From assembly GCA_015863215.1 (NCBI GenBank), contig JACBXN010000017.1:1-38154 (forward strand): a stretch of 38,154 bases of DNA, given 5' to 3'. The DNA comes from Aerococcaceae bacterium DSM 111176 (GTDB lineage: Bacteria; Bacillota; Bacilli; Lactobacillales; Aerococcaceae). Each line of letters starts with the position of its first letter. Position 1 is the first letter of the stretch. Under the pieces are notes generated by a model. That model ran no database searches. It had not been told where the DNA came from and saw only the letters and a list, made by a program, of their open reading frames with translations. This document shows, piece after piece, positions 24,216-32,855 of the stretch. Position numbers and translations under genes: made by a program.

Positions 24216-25532
24216 ATGGCAGATTTATGGGGTGGACGTTTTACAGGTCAAGCGTCCGAATTAATGGAACAATTTAATGAATCATTTACGGTCGATAAAA
24301 GACTTTGGCGTCAAGATATTACCGCATCTATCGCACATGTAACAATGCTAGGTGAGACGAATATTATAACGATAGAAGAATCCGCTGATTTACAAGCAGC
24401 ACTCAAAGAATTGTATGCTGAAATTGAAGCCGATCCTGAAATTTTATCTGGTAATCATGAGGATATTCATAGCTTTGTCGAAGCAAAAATGATTGAAAAA
24501 ATCGGCGACACCGGTAAAAAAATGCACACCGCAAGAAGTCGTAATGACCAAGTAACCGTCGATATGAAACTCTATGTCATTGAAAGTCTAAAGGATTTAA
24601 AATTAACCGTTCAAGAGATGATTAAAGCCTTTAATGCTAAAGGCGAATCTGTTGATTGCTTAATGCCTGCTTATACACATTTACAGCGGGCTCAAATAAT
24701 TAAGTTCTCTTATTTATTAGATGCTTATGTTCAAATGTTTACCCGTGATATCAAAAAAATTGATGCTGCAATAGAAATTGCAGACGAGAATCCATTAGGA
24801 GCAGGTGCTTTAGCAGGAACTACCTTTGATATTGATCGTCAAATGACGACTGATTTATTAGGCTTTAGTAGTATCCAAACAAATACGCTAGATTCTGTTT
24901 CTAACCGTGATTTTATCTTAGATGGACTACAAGTATTTAGTAATCTAATGATCCATATGAGTCGTTTTGCAGAGGATTTCATTATTTATTCCAGTCAGGA
25001 ATTTGCTTTCGTTGAATCGTCTGACTCATTTTCAACTGGCTCATCAATGATGCCACAAAAGAAAAATCCAGATGCTTTGGAATTAATTCGTGGTAAAGCC
25101 GGTAAAATTATTGGTTTAATGAATGGTATGTACTCAATTATGAAAGGCATTCCTTTAACATATAACAAAGACATGCAAGAAGATAAGGAAATTTACTTCG
25201 AAGCATTCGATACGACACTCGCTTGCGTTCAAATTTTAACAGGCGTCGTTGAGGAACTGATCGTAAATCAAGATCGCTTAAATTCAACTGTCAATGATGG
25301 CTTCTTAAATGCCACTGAATTAGCCGATTACCTTGTTCGACAAGGTCTGCCTTTTAGAGAAGCACATGGTGTTGTTGGTGCGATGGTCAAAGGCGCAATC
25401 GAACAAAACAGTCAACTCCATGACTTGTCACTTGAAACCATGCAACAATATAGTGACGTTATTCAAGCAGATGTTTATGATTATTTAGAACCTGAAAAAA
25501 TTATGCAGCGTGGAACTAAAGTTGAAATGTAA
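24216..25532 (+). CDS. argH: Argininosuccinate lyase
   Basis: A 438-residue enzyme of the fumarase/aspartase superfamily that splits argininosuccinate into arginine and fumarate. Seen: WGGRFTGQASELMEQFN at the start, HTARSRNDQVTVD, MPAYTHLQRAQ, and the superfamily signature TGSSMMPQKKNPD. Active-site His and Ser residues lie in these segments. It is about 20 residues shorter than many family members; the C-terminus reads LEPEKIMQRGTKVEM, apparently lacking several residues of the usual RRxxxGGT tail. The change is in frame and the other frames do not restore a tail. It is last in the operon and a 12-bp terminator follows. Confidence 0.96.
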   Translation: MADLWGGRFTGQASELMEQFNESFTVDKRLWRQDITASIAHVTMLGETNIITIEESADLQAALKELYAEIEADPEILSGNHEDIHSFVEAKMIEKIGDTGKKMHTARSRNDQVTVDMKLYVIESLKDLKLTVQEMIKAFNAKGESVDCLMPAYTHLQRAQIIKFSYLLDAYVQMFTRDIKKIDAAIEIADENPLGAGALAGTTFDIDRQMTTDLLGFSSIQTNTLDSVSNRDFILDGLQVFSNLMIHMSRFAEDFIIYSSQEFAFVESSDSFSTGSSMMPQKKNPDALELIRGKAGKIIGLMNGMYSIMKGIPLTYNKDMQEDKEIYFEAFDTTLACVQILTGVVEELIVNQDRLNSTVNDGFLNATELADYLVRQGLPFREAHGVVGAMVKGAIEQNSQLHDLSLETMQQYSDVIQADVYDYLEPEKIMQRGTKVEM

Positions 25533-25539
25533 GTAAATA

Positions 25540-25578
25540 AAAAGCACATTCTAGTATTTTTAACTGGAATGTGCTTTT
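25540..25578 (+). terminator. Terminator of the SBP-argG-argH operon
   Basis: A perfect 12-bp stem (25540-25551 with 25567-25578) with a 15-base loop and a T-rich right flank lies eight bases past the argH stop. Confidence 0.87.
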
Positions 25579-25680
25579 ATTTCTTATTTTGATTTATCTG
25601 ATATTTAAATTTACCTATGGACTTCTTGTAAAACAAACTAGTTATATGGTACTAACAAGTGAGTCACTTTTTCAGCCCTT

Positions 25681-26010
25681 TTAAGGCAGTTCAATCGTAA
25701 TACTCTTTGTCATTGCTTCTAAATACATAATGAACACGTCTAAATATTCATCAACGATATCATGTAATTCATGAAAATCAAAGTCTTGGAACTCATCATT
25801 ATCAGGCAACAAAGAAAAGCTTACATTACCATCTTTTTCAACGGTAGCTTTTAAAGTTGTTCCAAATAATACGATGATTGGTGTGAAGTAATGAAAGCCG
25901 TGGCCGTCATTATATAATTTCTTATCAATAAATAGCGTTACACCTAATTCTTTTAATTCATCGGATAAATGTTCGATTGCTAATGATTGTTGTGTTTCGA
26001 TAGTAATCAC
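25681..26010 (-). CDS. Hypothetical protein of about 109 residues
   Basis: I do not recognise a family. The protein is acidic and soluble, with a predicted alpha/beta pattern: ITIETQQSLAIEHLSDELKE, then strands around LFIDKKLY, HYFTPIIVLFG and GNVSFSLL, then a helical Asp/Glu-rich C-terminus (FHELHDIVDEYLDVFIMYLEAM). The start is unclear: the only usual start codon is the GTG at 26010, which is itself part of AAAGGGGTGAT, a stretch resembling the ribosome binding site. ATT or ATC codons just downstream would be better spaced but are rare starts. It stands alone on the minus strand, convergent with argH, and lies downstream of a terminator. Confidence 0.6.
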   Translation of the reverse strand: MITIETQQSLAIEHLSDELKELGVTLFIDKKLYNDGHGFHYFTPIIVLFGTTLKATVEKDGNVSFSLLPDNDEFQDFDFHELHDIVDEYLDVFIMYLEAMTKSITIELP

Positions 26011-26049
26011 CCCTTTATAGTTAAAATATAGATTTTGGTTAAGAATGCA

Positions 26050-26081
26050 AAAACCTCCGCAAATAAAGTTGCGAAGGTTTT
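26050..26081 (-). terminator. Terminator of the DUF1097 gene
   Basis: A 13-bp stem with one G-U pair (26050-26062 with 26069-26081 on the plus strand) is found just past the DUF1097 stop; the outer arm supplies the U run on the minus strand. Confidence 0.82.
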
Positions 26082-26090
26082 TTGCTTTGA

Positions 26091-26546
26091 TTATTTTATT
26101 AATAGTTTTTCAAATAAACTAGAAAAATAACTTGATACTGGTCCTAAGATCAGTAATCCAACTAATGGTAATACAATGGAAATCCATAGTACCCCACTAG
26201 CAAAGTAAATATTCGCGCCAACAAATGAAACTGCAACTAATTGCAAAATGTTGGTTGCGCCTGCCATAGAGATAATAAATGCCATCAATGCTACTAATAA
26301 TGTTGAAACTAAGTAACCAGATGATGGAATCATACTATCAACAGACACATATAAAAATGCCATGAAAGCGCCAAATACAAGTGCTGCTGCAGATTTTTTC
26401 ATGCCTTCAGCATCTGTACCGGTCATAAAATAGGTTGTCCAACCTAGAAAACCAGCCCAAGGTGGTAAATTTAATAAAGATGCAATATAAACCCAAATAA
26501 ATGTAGTAACTGCCGATCCTAGGGCAGAAGCTAGTGTTGAACGCAT
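26091..26546 (-). CDS. DUF1097-like membrane protein
   Basis: A 151-residue integral membrane protein with about five helices, resembling the DUF1097 (YcdZ-like) family: PPWAGFLGWTTYFMTG near the N-terminus, GTDAEGMKKSAAALVFGAFMA, and small-residue-rich helices after it. The family has no established function. The longer frame begins with TTG at 26573, but an AAAGAGGA site lies five bases before the ATG at 26546, which is preferred. It is transcribed alone, with its own terminator. The family name is given from pattern memory and is less certain than the membrane topology. Confidence 0.72.
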   Translation of the reverse strand: MRSTLASALGSAVTTFIWVYIASLLNLPPWAGFLGWTTYFMTGTDAEGMKKSAAALVFGAFMAFLYVSVDSMIPSSGYLVSTLLVALMAFIISMAGATNILQLVAVSFVGANIYFASGVLWISIVLPLVGLLILGPVSSYFSSLFEKLLIK

Positions 26547-26738
26547 AATATTCCTCTTTCTTAACCCGCGCAATGCGCTGTCTTATAATCTTGGTTATTA
26601 TACATAGTTTCATATGATAAAGCAAGAAAATATATATTTCTACTCAGTATCAACTACCTTGAGTAGATGAATTATAGAATAAAATGCTTGTCATCAACTC
26701 CGCCTTAAGTATGATTCGGTTAATTAGATACTCAATTG

Positions 26739-27491
26739 CTATTCTTTCCATAAAAAATCTAAATATATCGGGTTTTGATCAGCCCAAGAGGCTTCATTAT
26801 GTTTTCCTTTTGGTTTAACGTATAACATCGTCTCTGCCCCATCTTTCTCAAATGCTTCAGAAAAGAATTCTGCATCATCTAATGACATATTAAACTTTTT
26901 GATTTCTTCTTCCCCATAGGAAAAGAATACTCGAGTATCCGAATAAATATCCACTTGTTCCATACCACGCTTCAAATAGTCACGACAAATGCTAATTGAT
27001 GGCGATAAGCTGGCCACTTTGGATACATAGTTATTATAAGCAATCCCAGTAAATAAAGCCATTAAACCGCCCATCGAAGAACCACCCACCCCTGTCGTCT
27101 CACGTTGTGGTAAAGTTCTGTAATTCGCGTCGATAAAAGATTTTAAATTATATATAACCCAGTCCATAAATTTGTCGCCATAACCATTGATTATTTGACT
27201 ATTCCAGGGACTTTCAAAGTAACAAGGCGAATATTCCGCGAGTCTCGAATTCCCTTCATGAGGACATTCAATACCAACGACGATCATATCTAAATCTGAC
27301 TGATCTAAATATGCCTCAAGATCCCAAGAAGTTCCGTAAGTTGCATAATCATCTTCAAATAAATTATGTCCATCAAACATATACATCACTGGATAACGCT
27401 TATCACTCTCATAATAATAAGGTGGAACATATAAATGTATTTTGCGCATTGTGTCTTTAAATGGAAAAAAATAGTCAAATCTTTCTATCAT
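26739..27491 (-). CDS. Esterase D-like alpha/beta hydrolase
   Basis: A 250-residue cytoplasmic hydrolase of the putative esterase (esterase D/enterochelin esterase-like) family. Seen: RKIHLYVPPYYYESDKRYPVMYMFDGHNLF at the start, typical of the family; the nucleophile elbow GGSSMGG with Ser139; and His231 in KGKHNEASW as the likely catalytic histidine. An Asp in between (such as in SLDDAEFF) should complete the triad. There is no signal peptide. A perfect TTAGGAGG site precedes the ATG. It lies between the ABC exporter terminator and the DUF1097 gene, apparently on its own. The natural ester substrate is unknown. Confidence 0.88.
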   Translation of the reverse strand: MIERFDYFFPFKDTMRKIHLYVPPYYYESDKRYPVMYMFDGHNLFEDDYATYGTSWDLEAYLDQSDLDMIVVGIECPHEGNSRLAEYSPCYFESPWNSQIINGYGDKFMDWVIYNLKSFIDANYRTLPQRETTGVGGSSMGGLMALFTGIAYNNYVSKVASLSPSISICRDYLKRGMEQVDIYSDTRVFFSYGEEEIKKFNMSLDDAEFFSEAFEKDGAETMLYVKPKGKHNEASWADQNPIYLDFLWKE

Positions 27492-27520
27492 ACGGAACCT
27501 CCTAAAATTTTGTATAAAAT

Positions 27521-27547
27521 TACCGACTTCATCCTACGAAGTCGGTA
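27521..27547 (-). terminator. Terminator of the ABC exporter operon
   Basis: A perfect 10-bp stem (27521-27530 with 27538-27547) and seven-base loop are found seven bases past the second ABC gene, followed on the minus strand by ATTTTATA. Confidence 0.82.
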
Positions 27548-27554
27548 TAATTAT

Positions 27555-29345
27555 TTATTGAATACCTTGAAGTGTTTGTAATTGATACATGTTGAAATAT
27601 GTTCCCTCTTGTTCAATTAACTCTTCATGTCGGCCTTGTTCGATTAAATGTCCCTTATGCAAGACATAAATTTGATCTGCATTACGAATCGTGGATAATC
27701 GGTGAGCAATCACAATCATCGTTGCAGTTTCACGAATTTTGGCTAAACTTTGTTGGATATACATTTCACTTTCAGTATCGATATTAGCTGTTGCCTCATC
27801 TAATATTAGAATTTTCGGCTTACGGATTACTGAACGAGCAATGTTGATTAGTTGTTTTTGACCTGCTGAAAGTGAACTTCCACCTTCGCTAATTATTGTA
27901 TCATATCCATCTGGTAAAGCCTCAATAAAATGATTCGCTCCCGTAAATTTCGCAGCAGCAATGACTTCCTCATCTGTGTAATCACCGTGCAAGCGAATAT
28001 TATCTTTAAAGCTACCATAGAACATAAAGGCATCCTGTTGAACTAATGCAATGTCATCTCGCAATACATCATAAGGGTAATCTCTGATGCTTGCTTCATC
28101 GTATTCAATTTCCCCACGGTTAAATTCATAAAATCGCATGAGTAAATTGATAATCGTCGATTTTCCAGATCCAGTATGTCCTACTAATGCAATCATTTCA
28201 CCTTTTCCGGCATTAAGATCAATATTTTGAAGAACATCTTGAACACCATCATAAGTAAATGATAAATCTTTAACTGACACAGTTCCATCAATATCTGTCA
28301 GTGATTCAACGCCTACTTGTTCTGGCATCAACTTGTCATTGGCTAGTAAATCACGTCCACGGGAAGCCGCAACTAAACCATCTTGATAAATACTTAAACT
28401 ACTAATCATGTGACCGATTGGTCTAAAGAATGATTTCGAATAAGAGGTAAAGGCATAAATAATACCAATATCTAGTGCCGTTCCATTTAAAATTTGTGAA
28501 CCAAATATCCAAATGACAATCACTAATACAACTTGTTCAAGCAAACTAATCGCAGGCATTAATAACAAAGCGTCCATTCTAAACATATTTATACGTGCTT
28601 CCACATATTCGTCATTAATTTCTTTGAATTCTTTCTTCATTCGCTCAGACTGATTGAATTGTTGAATCAGCCACATTCCTGAAGTTGACTCACTTATTCG
28701 AGCATTGACTCGACTCAAAGCTGAACGCATCCGGCGATAAACAATCGTCGATAACTTTTGATAGAAATAAATTAACATAAATACAATCGGTAAAAATGCC
28801 ATGAAAACCCATGCCATATCTGCGTTTAAACTAAACATCGCTACCGCAACTGTTGCTGCATTAATGAATCCGTCAAAGAATTGCAGAAATACATTCCAAA
28901 ATTCCTTAATCGTTTCCGTATCATTAGTTACCCTTGACACGACCTCACCATTAGGTGTTTGGTTAAAGTATTCCATATTCAAACTGGTTACTTTATGGTA
29001 AATATTGTTACGAATTTCAGCTACAGTATACTCTGAAGCCATAAAGAACAAATAGTCTTTAATATAAACTAGAACCATTCTTACGATAATCAATGCTAAA
29101 TATGTACCTGCCACTGTCAAAGTAATTTGAATGGTAACGGAATTCGTCGCAATTCGTTCATCAATAAATTGTTGAATGATAATTGGTAAATAAGCAGCGA
29201 TTGAAGACGAAGCGACCATAAGCGCAATAGACAAGCCAAATCGCCACCATTGTTTAGCCGCAAATTGGAATAAGTAACCTAGTATTGAAAATTGTTCCAA
29301 AATACTAAAACTAGTTTTACGACCTTTCGATTTAGATTGAGCCAT
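27555..29345 (-). CDS. Heterodimeric ABC multidrug exporter, canonical-Walker-B subunit
   Basis: A 596-residue half-transporter: six transmembrane helices (about 20-320) then an ATPase domain. Walker A is GHTGSGKS (389-396), Walker B is ILILDE with catalytic Glu517, and the H-loop is VIAHRLST. The signature reads LSAGQ (492-496) instead of LSGGQ. It pairs with the upstream gene, whose Walker B glutamate is replaced, so the dimer has one normal and one degenerate ATP site, as in LmrCD, BmrCD and TM287/288 exporters. The start overlaps the end of the first gene by 14 bases with AAGGGGG upstream. It should export drugs or lipids across the cytoplasmic membrane; the substrate is unknown. Confidence 0.93.
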   Translation of the reverse strand: MAQSKSKGRKTSFSILEQFSILGYLFQFAAKQWWRFGLSIALMVASSSIAAYLPIIIQQFIDERIATNSVTIQITLTVAGTYLALIIVRMVLVYIKDYLFFMASEYTVAEIRNNIYHKVTSLNMEYFNQTPNGEVVSRVTNDTETIKEFWNVFLQFFDGFINAATVAVAMFSLNADMAWVFMAFLPIVFMLIYFYQKLSTIVYRRMRSALSRVNARISESTSGMWLIQQFNQSERMKKEFKEINDEYVEARINMFRMDALLLMPAISLLEQVVLVIVIWIFGSQILNGTALDIGIIYAFTSYSKSFFRPIGHMISSLSIYQDGLVAASRGRDLLANDKLMPEQVGVESLTDIDGTVSVKDLSFTYDGVQDVLQNIDLNAGKGEMIALVGHTGSGKSTIINLLMRFYEFNRGEIEYDEASIRDYPYDVLRDDIALVQQDAFMFYGSFKDNIRLHGDYTDEEVIAAAKFTGANHFIEALPDGYDTIISEGGSSLSAGQKQLINIARSVIRKPKILILDEATANIDTESEMYIQQSLAKIRETATMIVIAHRLSTIRNADQIYVLHKGHLIEQGRHEELIEQEGTYFNMYQLQTLQGIQ

Positions 29346-31101
29346 CTTGTTCGCCCCCTTCTGTAATTTTTCGCTCTAATTGTTGTTGATTATACATATT
29401 TGCATACCAACCATTTTCAGCAACTAAATTATCATGCGTTCCTCTTTCAGTAATTTCACCATTGTCCAATACAATAATTAAATCTGCATGCATCACTGAT
29501 GACATCCGGTGAGTAGCAATGATAGAAATTCCGCCTTGGCGTTCTGCTTTAAAATTAGTTAAAATACTCTGCTCTGTTTTCGCGTCAACGGCAGACATTG
29601 CGTCATCCATATATAGAATATCCGGCTTAATCGCAAGTGTACGTGCAATCGAAATACGTTGCTTTTGACCACCTGACAGACTCACGCCTCGCTCCCCTAC
29701 TTCAGTTTCATAACCTTCAGTGAATTCAAGTATATCTTCATGAATTGACGCTAGCTCTGCGTAATGTTCAACACCATCTTGGTCCATATCCGGACGACCG
29801 AAACGTATATTATTAGCAACTGATGTTGAAAAGAGTAAATTGGTTTGTGAAATATAACCTACATTCTCATGGAGGTAATCTAAATCAATTTCTTTAAGTG
29901 CTTGACCGTCATATTTAATTTCTCCTTGGTCAATATCAAAATGTCGTAAGAGTAAATTAAATAGTGTTGTTTTACCAGAACCTGTTTTCCCAACAATTCC
30001 TAGTGTTTGACCATCTTCTAATGTAAATTGAATATTCTTCAGTGCAGGACTTGAAGCATCTGGATAAGTAAATGATTCAATATTTACATCCAATTCTTTG
30101 AATGGTAATTGATCAACACCATTTTCAGGCGATTGTACCTTTGCTTCTTGACTGAGTAGTTTTTCAATTCGGTCATAAGCGACATTTCCACGCTCCATCG
30201 TATTCATTAAACGACCAGCTGCGAGTAATGGCCAGGTTAGATTACCTAGATAAGAGAAATAAGCCATTAAGTCCCCAATTGAAATTCGTCCTTGTGATAT
30301 AAAATAAGTTCCAAAGAAAATAGTTAATACTGAAGTAAGTCCAGTAATTACTTCAATCGACGGAGTATAGGCTGAGTTAATTAAATTTACTTTACGGTTT
30401 GATTCGACAACATGGTCCGTCGATTTGGTAAAATCGTGATAGTCATCCTCTTCTTCACCAAATCCTTTAATTACTTGCATCCCAGCTACACTCTCTTGAA
30501 CACGGTCATTCATACTCGAGAATGCTTTAAGTGACCCTCTAAAATTCTCATTCATCATCTTCCCTAAATAACGTGCTACAAAAAATAATAATGGGAATGG
30601 AATGATTGTTAACAATGTCAATTGCCAATCAATGATAAAGAACATACTGATTAATGTCACAATCGTAATAGAAATTGAGTCTGTCAACGTCAAAATCCCA
30701 CCACCAGCAACGAATTTAATTGCATTTAAATCATTGGTTGCATGGGCCATTAAATCTCCCGTACGGTATTTATTATAAAAATATTGATCCATTTTTGTGA
30801 AATGATCAAATAATCGATTACGCATTAATGATTCTAGTAATGTTGAACTGGTAAATAAATTATTACGCCACATATAACGCAGACCATACATTACAATTCC
30901 AATAACTAATAAAATTAATACATTATTTCTTAAATTTGACCAATTTAACGTTCCTGTAGCCATTAAATCGACGGTGTTACCAATCACCAATGGGATAATT
31001 GCTGATAGAATAGAACATGCAATTAATCCACTCACTGCAATCGCGTAAGCTTTCCACCTCAATTTGAAAAACCAAGCTAATTTTTTAAAAATAGCAAACA
31101 A
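29332..31101 (-). CDS. Heterodimeric ABC multidrug exporter, degenerate-Walker-B subunit
   Basis: A 589-residue half-transporter with six membrane helices (about 15-310) and an ATPase domain. Walker A is GKTGSGKT (371-378), the signature is canonical LSGGQ (475-479), but Walker B reads ILYMDD with Asp500 where the catalytic Glu should be. Combined with the LSAGQ signature of its partner this builds a single non-hydrolysing ATP site, the expected asymmetry of LmrC/LmrD-type pairs. Translation begins at TTG (31101-31099), eight bases after GGGAGG; no in-frame ATG is near. It is the first gene of the two-gene operon. Confidence 0.92.
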   Translation of the reverse strand: MFAIFKKLAWFFKLRWKAYAIAVSGLIACSILSAIIPLVIGNTVDLMATGTLNWSNLRNNVLILLVIGIVMYGLRYMWRNNLFTSSTLLESLMRNRLFDHFTKMDQYFYNKYRTGDLMAHATNDLNAIKFVAGGGILTLTDSISITIVTLISMFFIIDWQLTLLTIIPFPLLFFVARYLGKMMNENFRGSLKAFSSMNDRVQESVAGMQVIKGFGEEEDDYHDFTKSTDHVVESNRKVNLINSAYTPSIEVITGLTSVLTIFFGTYFISQGRISIGDLMAYFSYLGNLTWPLLAAGRLMNTMERGNVAYDRIEKLLSQEAKVQSPENGVDQLPFKELDVNIESFTYPDASSPALKNIQFTLEDGQTLGIVGKTGSGKTTLFNLLLRHFDIDQGEIKYDGQALKEIDLDYLHENVGYISQTNLLFSTSVANNIRFGRPDMDQDGVEHYAELASIHEDILEFTEGYETEVGERGVSLSGGQKQRISIARTLAIKPDILYMDDAMSAVDAKTEQSILTNFKAERQGGISIIATHRMSSVMHADLIIVLDNGEITERGTHDNLVAENGWYANMYNQQQLERKITEGGEQDGSI

Positions 31102-31202
31102 AATGTCATCCTCCCTTTACTTCCATAAACTATATTCTAACGATAAATAAATCTAATTGCATCCTAAAAGGTTCGAAAAAGTTTTAATTCAATCTATAAA
31201 CG

Positions 31203-31226
31203 GAAAACACCGACCCTAAGGCCGGT
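31203..31226 (-). terminator. Terminator of the PNPOx-like gene
   Basis: On the minus strand ACCGGCC and GGTCGGT pair over 7 bp with one G-U pair, followed by GTTTTCC. It lies 15 bases past the stop codon. Confidence 0.72.
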
Positions 31227-31241
31227 ATTTCTCTTTATTAA

Positions 31242-31670
31242 TTATTTGCCAATTGAAAAGACATATTTATGCCCTTGAGTTAAACTTTGATAAAAACCTT
31301 CACCTTCATACAATTGGAATACTTGAACATTTGCTTGTTCATCTGCATCTGGATAAACCATATTGACATATTGATTATCCGCTAGCACTTGTTCTAACAT
31401 ATCCTTACCTAATTTGCGCACTTTACCTTCTATACGAATAACTTGAATCAAGTAATCTTCTTTGTTTAGTCCAACTAAAGCTATATTTTGATTTACTTCC
31501 AATTGAGCATGGAAATTTGTCTTTGGACTGGTCATAAAGAAAACACCTTCTTCATTAGCTACCCCAATATTGATGTAACGTGCATGTGGTTTTCCTTCAG
31601 CGTCAACCGATGAAATAACCGCAATCCCCATATCATCTTCTAAAATTGACATAATTTCTGAAACTTGCAT
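31242..31670 (-). CDS. Pyridoxamine 5'-phosphate oxidase-like flavoprotein
   Basis: A 142-residue small split-barrel protein of the PNPOx/general-stress FMN-binding family. Seen: SEIMSILEDDMGIAVISSVD, then KPHARYINIGVANEEGVFFMTSPKTNFHAQLEVNQNIAL, which is the flavin-binding pattern, and DYLIQVIRIEGKVRKL. It most likely binds FMN or another flavin and reduces an unknown substrate; true pyridoxamine phosphate oxidase is larger and is unlikely. A GTG lies further upstream (31688), but the AAAGGGG site is correctly spaced for the ATG at 31670. It is monocistronic, with a terminator on each side. Confidence 0.83.
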   Translation of the reverse strand: MQVSEIMSILEDDMGIAVISSVDAEGKPHARYINIGVANEEGVFFMTSPKTNFHAQLEVNQNIALVGLNKEDYLIQVIRIEGKVRKLGKDMLEQVLADNQYVNMVYPDADEQANVQVFQLYEGEGFYQSLTQGHKYVFSIGK

Positions 31671-31764
31671 AGCTCTCGCCCCTTTCACTCCTCTATTTTA
31701 TCATAATTAGTGAAATTTTACATCGCTATTCTCCATAAGAACGTCTCAAAAGTAACCAAAAAAT

Positions 31765-31788
31765 AAAAGAACGCCGAAGCGTCCTTTT
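31765..31788 (-). terminator. Terminator of metQ-like gene 2 (UUCG tetraloop)
   Basis: A 10-bp stem with one G-U pair (31765-31774 with 31779-31788) has a TTCG loop on the minus strand, then ATTTTTT. Its core GACGC/GCGTTC is close to that of the other metQ-like gene. Confidence 0.87.
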
Positions 31789-31796
31789 AATTGGTT

Positions 31797-32657
31797 TTAT
31801 TCATTTGCCAATGCTTCGGCTACAATATCCCAAGCTGGAATTTGACCGCCTTTAGAAACTTCAGAAATTACTTCCGCAGTATCTTCTGCTTGATATAATT
31901 CAACAATATGTAAGTATAGGAGGTTTTCTTTATCTTCTTCTCGAACAACAATATTATTTACACGACGTAAGTTAATTGTATCTGCTGTGTCCCCAAAAAC
32001 ATAAATTGCATCCGCTGGAACGAAATCAGTTCCTTCTAAGAATGAGTCATCAATAAATGCCGCATCAACATCAGGTAGTGCAGCAGGAATTTGTGCCCCA
32101 TCCAATTCCACAAATTCAATATTTTTTGGATTATCTACCACATTTTCTGGAGTTGGTAATAATTCATCAGAATCTTCTAATGTAATTAATCCTGCTCGCT
32201 CTAATGTTTCTAGATTATATGATAAACTTGTCGGCGCAGAATTCACCGCAATTTTAGCTCCATCTGGTAATGCATCTAATGAGTCATATTCCTCAGAATA
32301 AATACGAATTGGTACCGCATTTGTGTAACCAATATTGACTAAACTGCCATCATTTTCATTATTCCAATTGTCTAAGAAATCATCATGTTGGAAGGCATTC
32401 ATATCCAGTGAACCATCGCTTAATGCTTCATTTGGAATATTGTAATCTGTTAGCATTTCAATTTCGATGGTAATTCCTTCTTCAGCAGCTTTTTCAGCTA
32501 CAAATTCCCAAATCTCTTCTGCTTCTTCACCAACAACCCCAACTCGAACTTCTTCACCTTCAAATTCATTCTCTTGAGCTAGACTGTTCATTGTTCCCAA
32601 AGATAAAACAGAAACTGAAAGCATTGAAGCTAATAACCCTTTAAGTAATTTTTTCAT
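31797..32657 (-). CDS. MetQ/NlpA-family substrate-binding protein, copy 2 (no lipobox)
   Basis: A 286-residue exported binding protein of the MetQ/NlpA family, whose members bind methionine and related amino acids for MetNI importers. A signal peptide (1 to about 27, ending MNSLA before QENEF) is followed by VRVGVVGEEAEEIWEFVAEKAAEEG, then ALSDGSLDMNAFQHDDF, SAPTSLSYNLETLERAGLI and the hinge DVDAAFIDDSFL. There is no cysteine, so no lipid anchor, which is unusual for a Gram-positive MetQ. No metN or metI is nearby. It is a close tandem copy of the gene upstream (roughly 70% alike by eye). It has its own promoter; a -10 at 32686-32691 rules out the longer frame. Confidence 0.87.
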   Translation of the reverse strand: MKKLLKGLLASMLSVSVLSLGTMNSLAQENEFEGEEVRVGVVGEEAEEIWEFVAEKAAEEGITIEIEMLTDYNIPNEALSDGSLDMNAFQHDDFLDNWNNENDGSLVNIGYTNAVPIRIYSEEYDSLDALPDGAKIAVNSAPTSLSYNLETLERAGLITLEDSDELLPTPENVVDNPKNIEFVELDGAQIPAALPDVDAAFIDDSFLEGTDFVPADAIYVFGDTADTINLRRVNNIVVREEDKENLLYLHIVELYQAEDTAEVISEVSKGGQIPAWDIVAEALANE

Positions 32658-32685
32658 ATTATCCCTCGTTTCTAATTGATATCTC

Positions 32686-32715
32686 ATTATATAAATGGAT
32701 CTTATCCATTGTCAA
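32686..32715 (-). promoter_or_regulatory. Promoter of metQ-like copy 2
   Basis: TTGACA (32715-32710) and TATAAT (32691-32686) on the minus strand are 18 bases apart, a near-consensus promoter. No S-box, T-box or other leader fits in the short distance before the gene. Confidence 0.8.
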
Positions 32716-32829
32716 ATTAAATAGCTAATACCTTTCAAATTTGATCTGAACGTTCGTTTTCTAAGTTACCTTTAGAAGCTTTGATTTTGAAAAATATCCA
32801 AATGTAAATACCATACTTTTCCATAAAAA

Positions 32830-32849
32830 TAGAACGCCGTAGCGTTCTA
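32830..32849 (-). terminator. Terminator of metQ-like copy 1
   Basis: A perfect 8-bp stem (32830-32837 with 32842-32849) with a four-base loop is followed on the minus strand by five U. It starts six bases past the stop codon and resembles the terminator of copy 2. Confidence 0.82.
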
Positions 32850-32855
32850 GTAATA

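Noticed and set aside
25490-25532. Frameshift at the end of argH
   Set aside because: Neither other frame restores the normal tail and the stop is followed closely by the terminator; an in-frame shortening explains it better.
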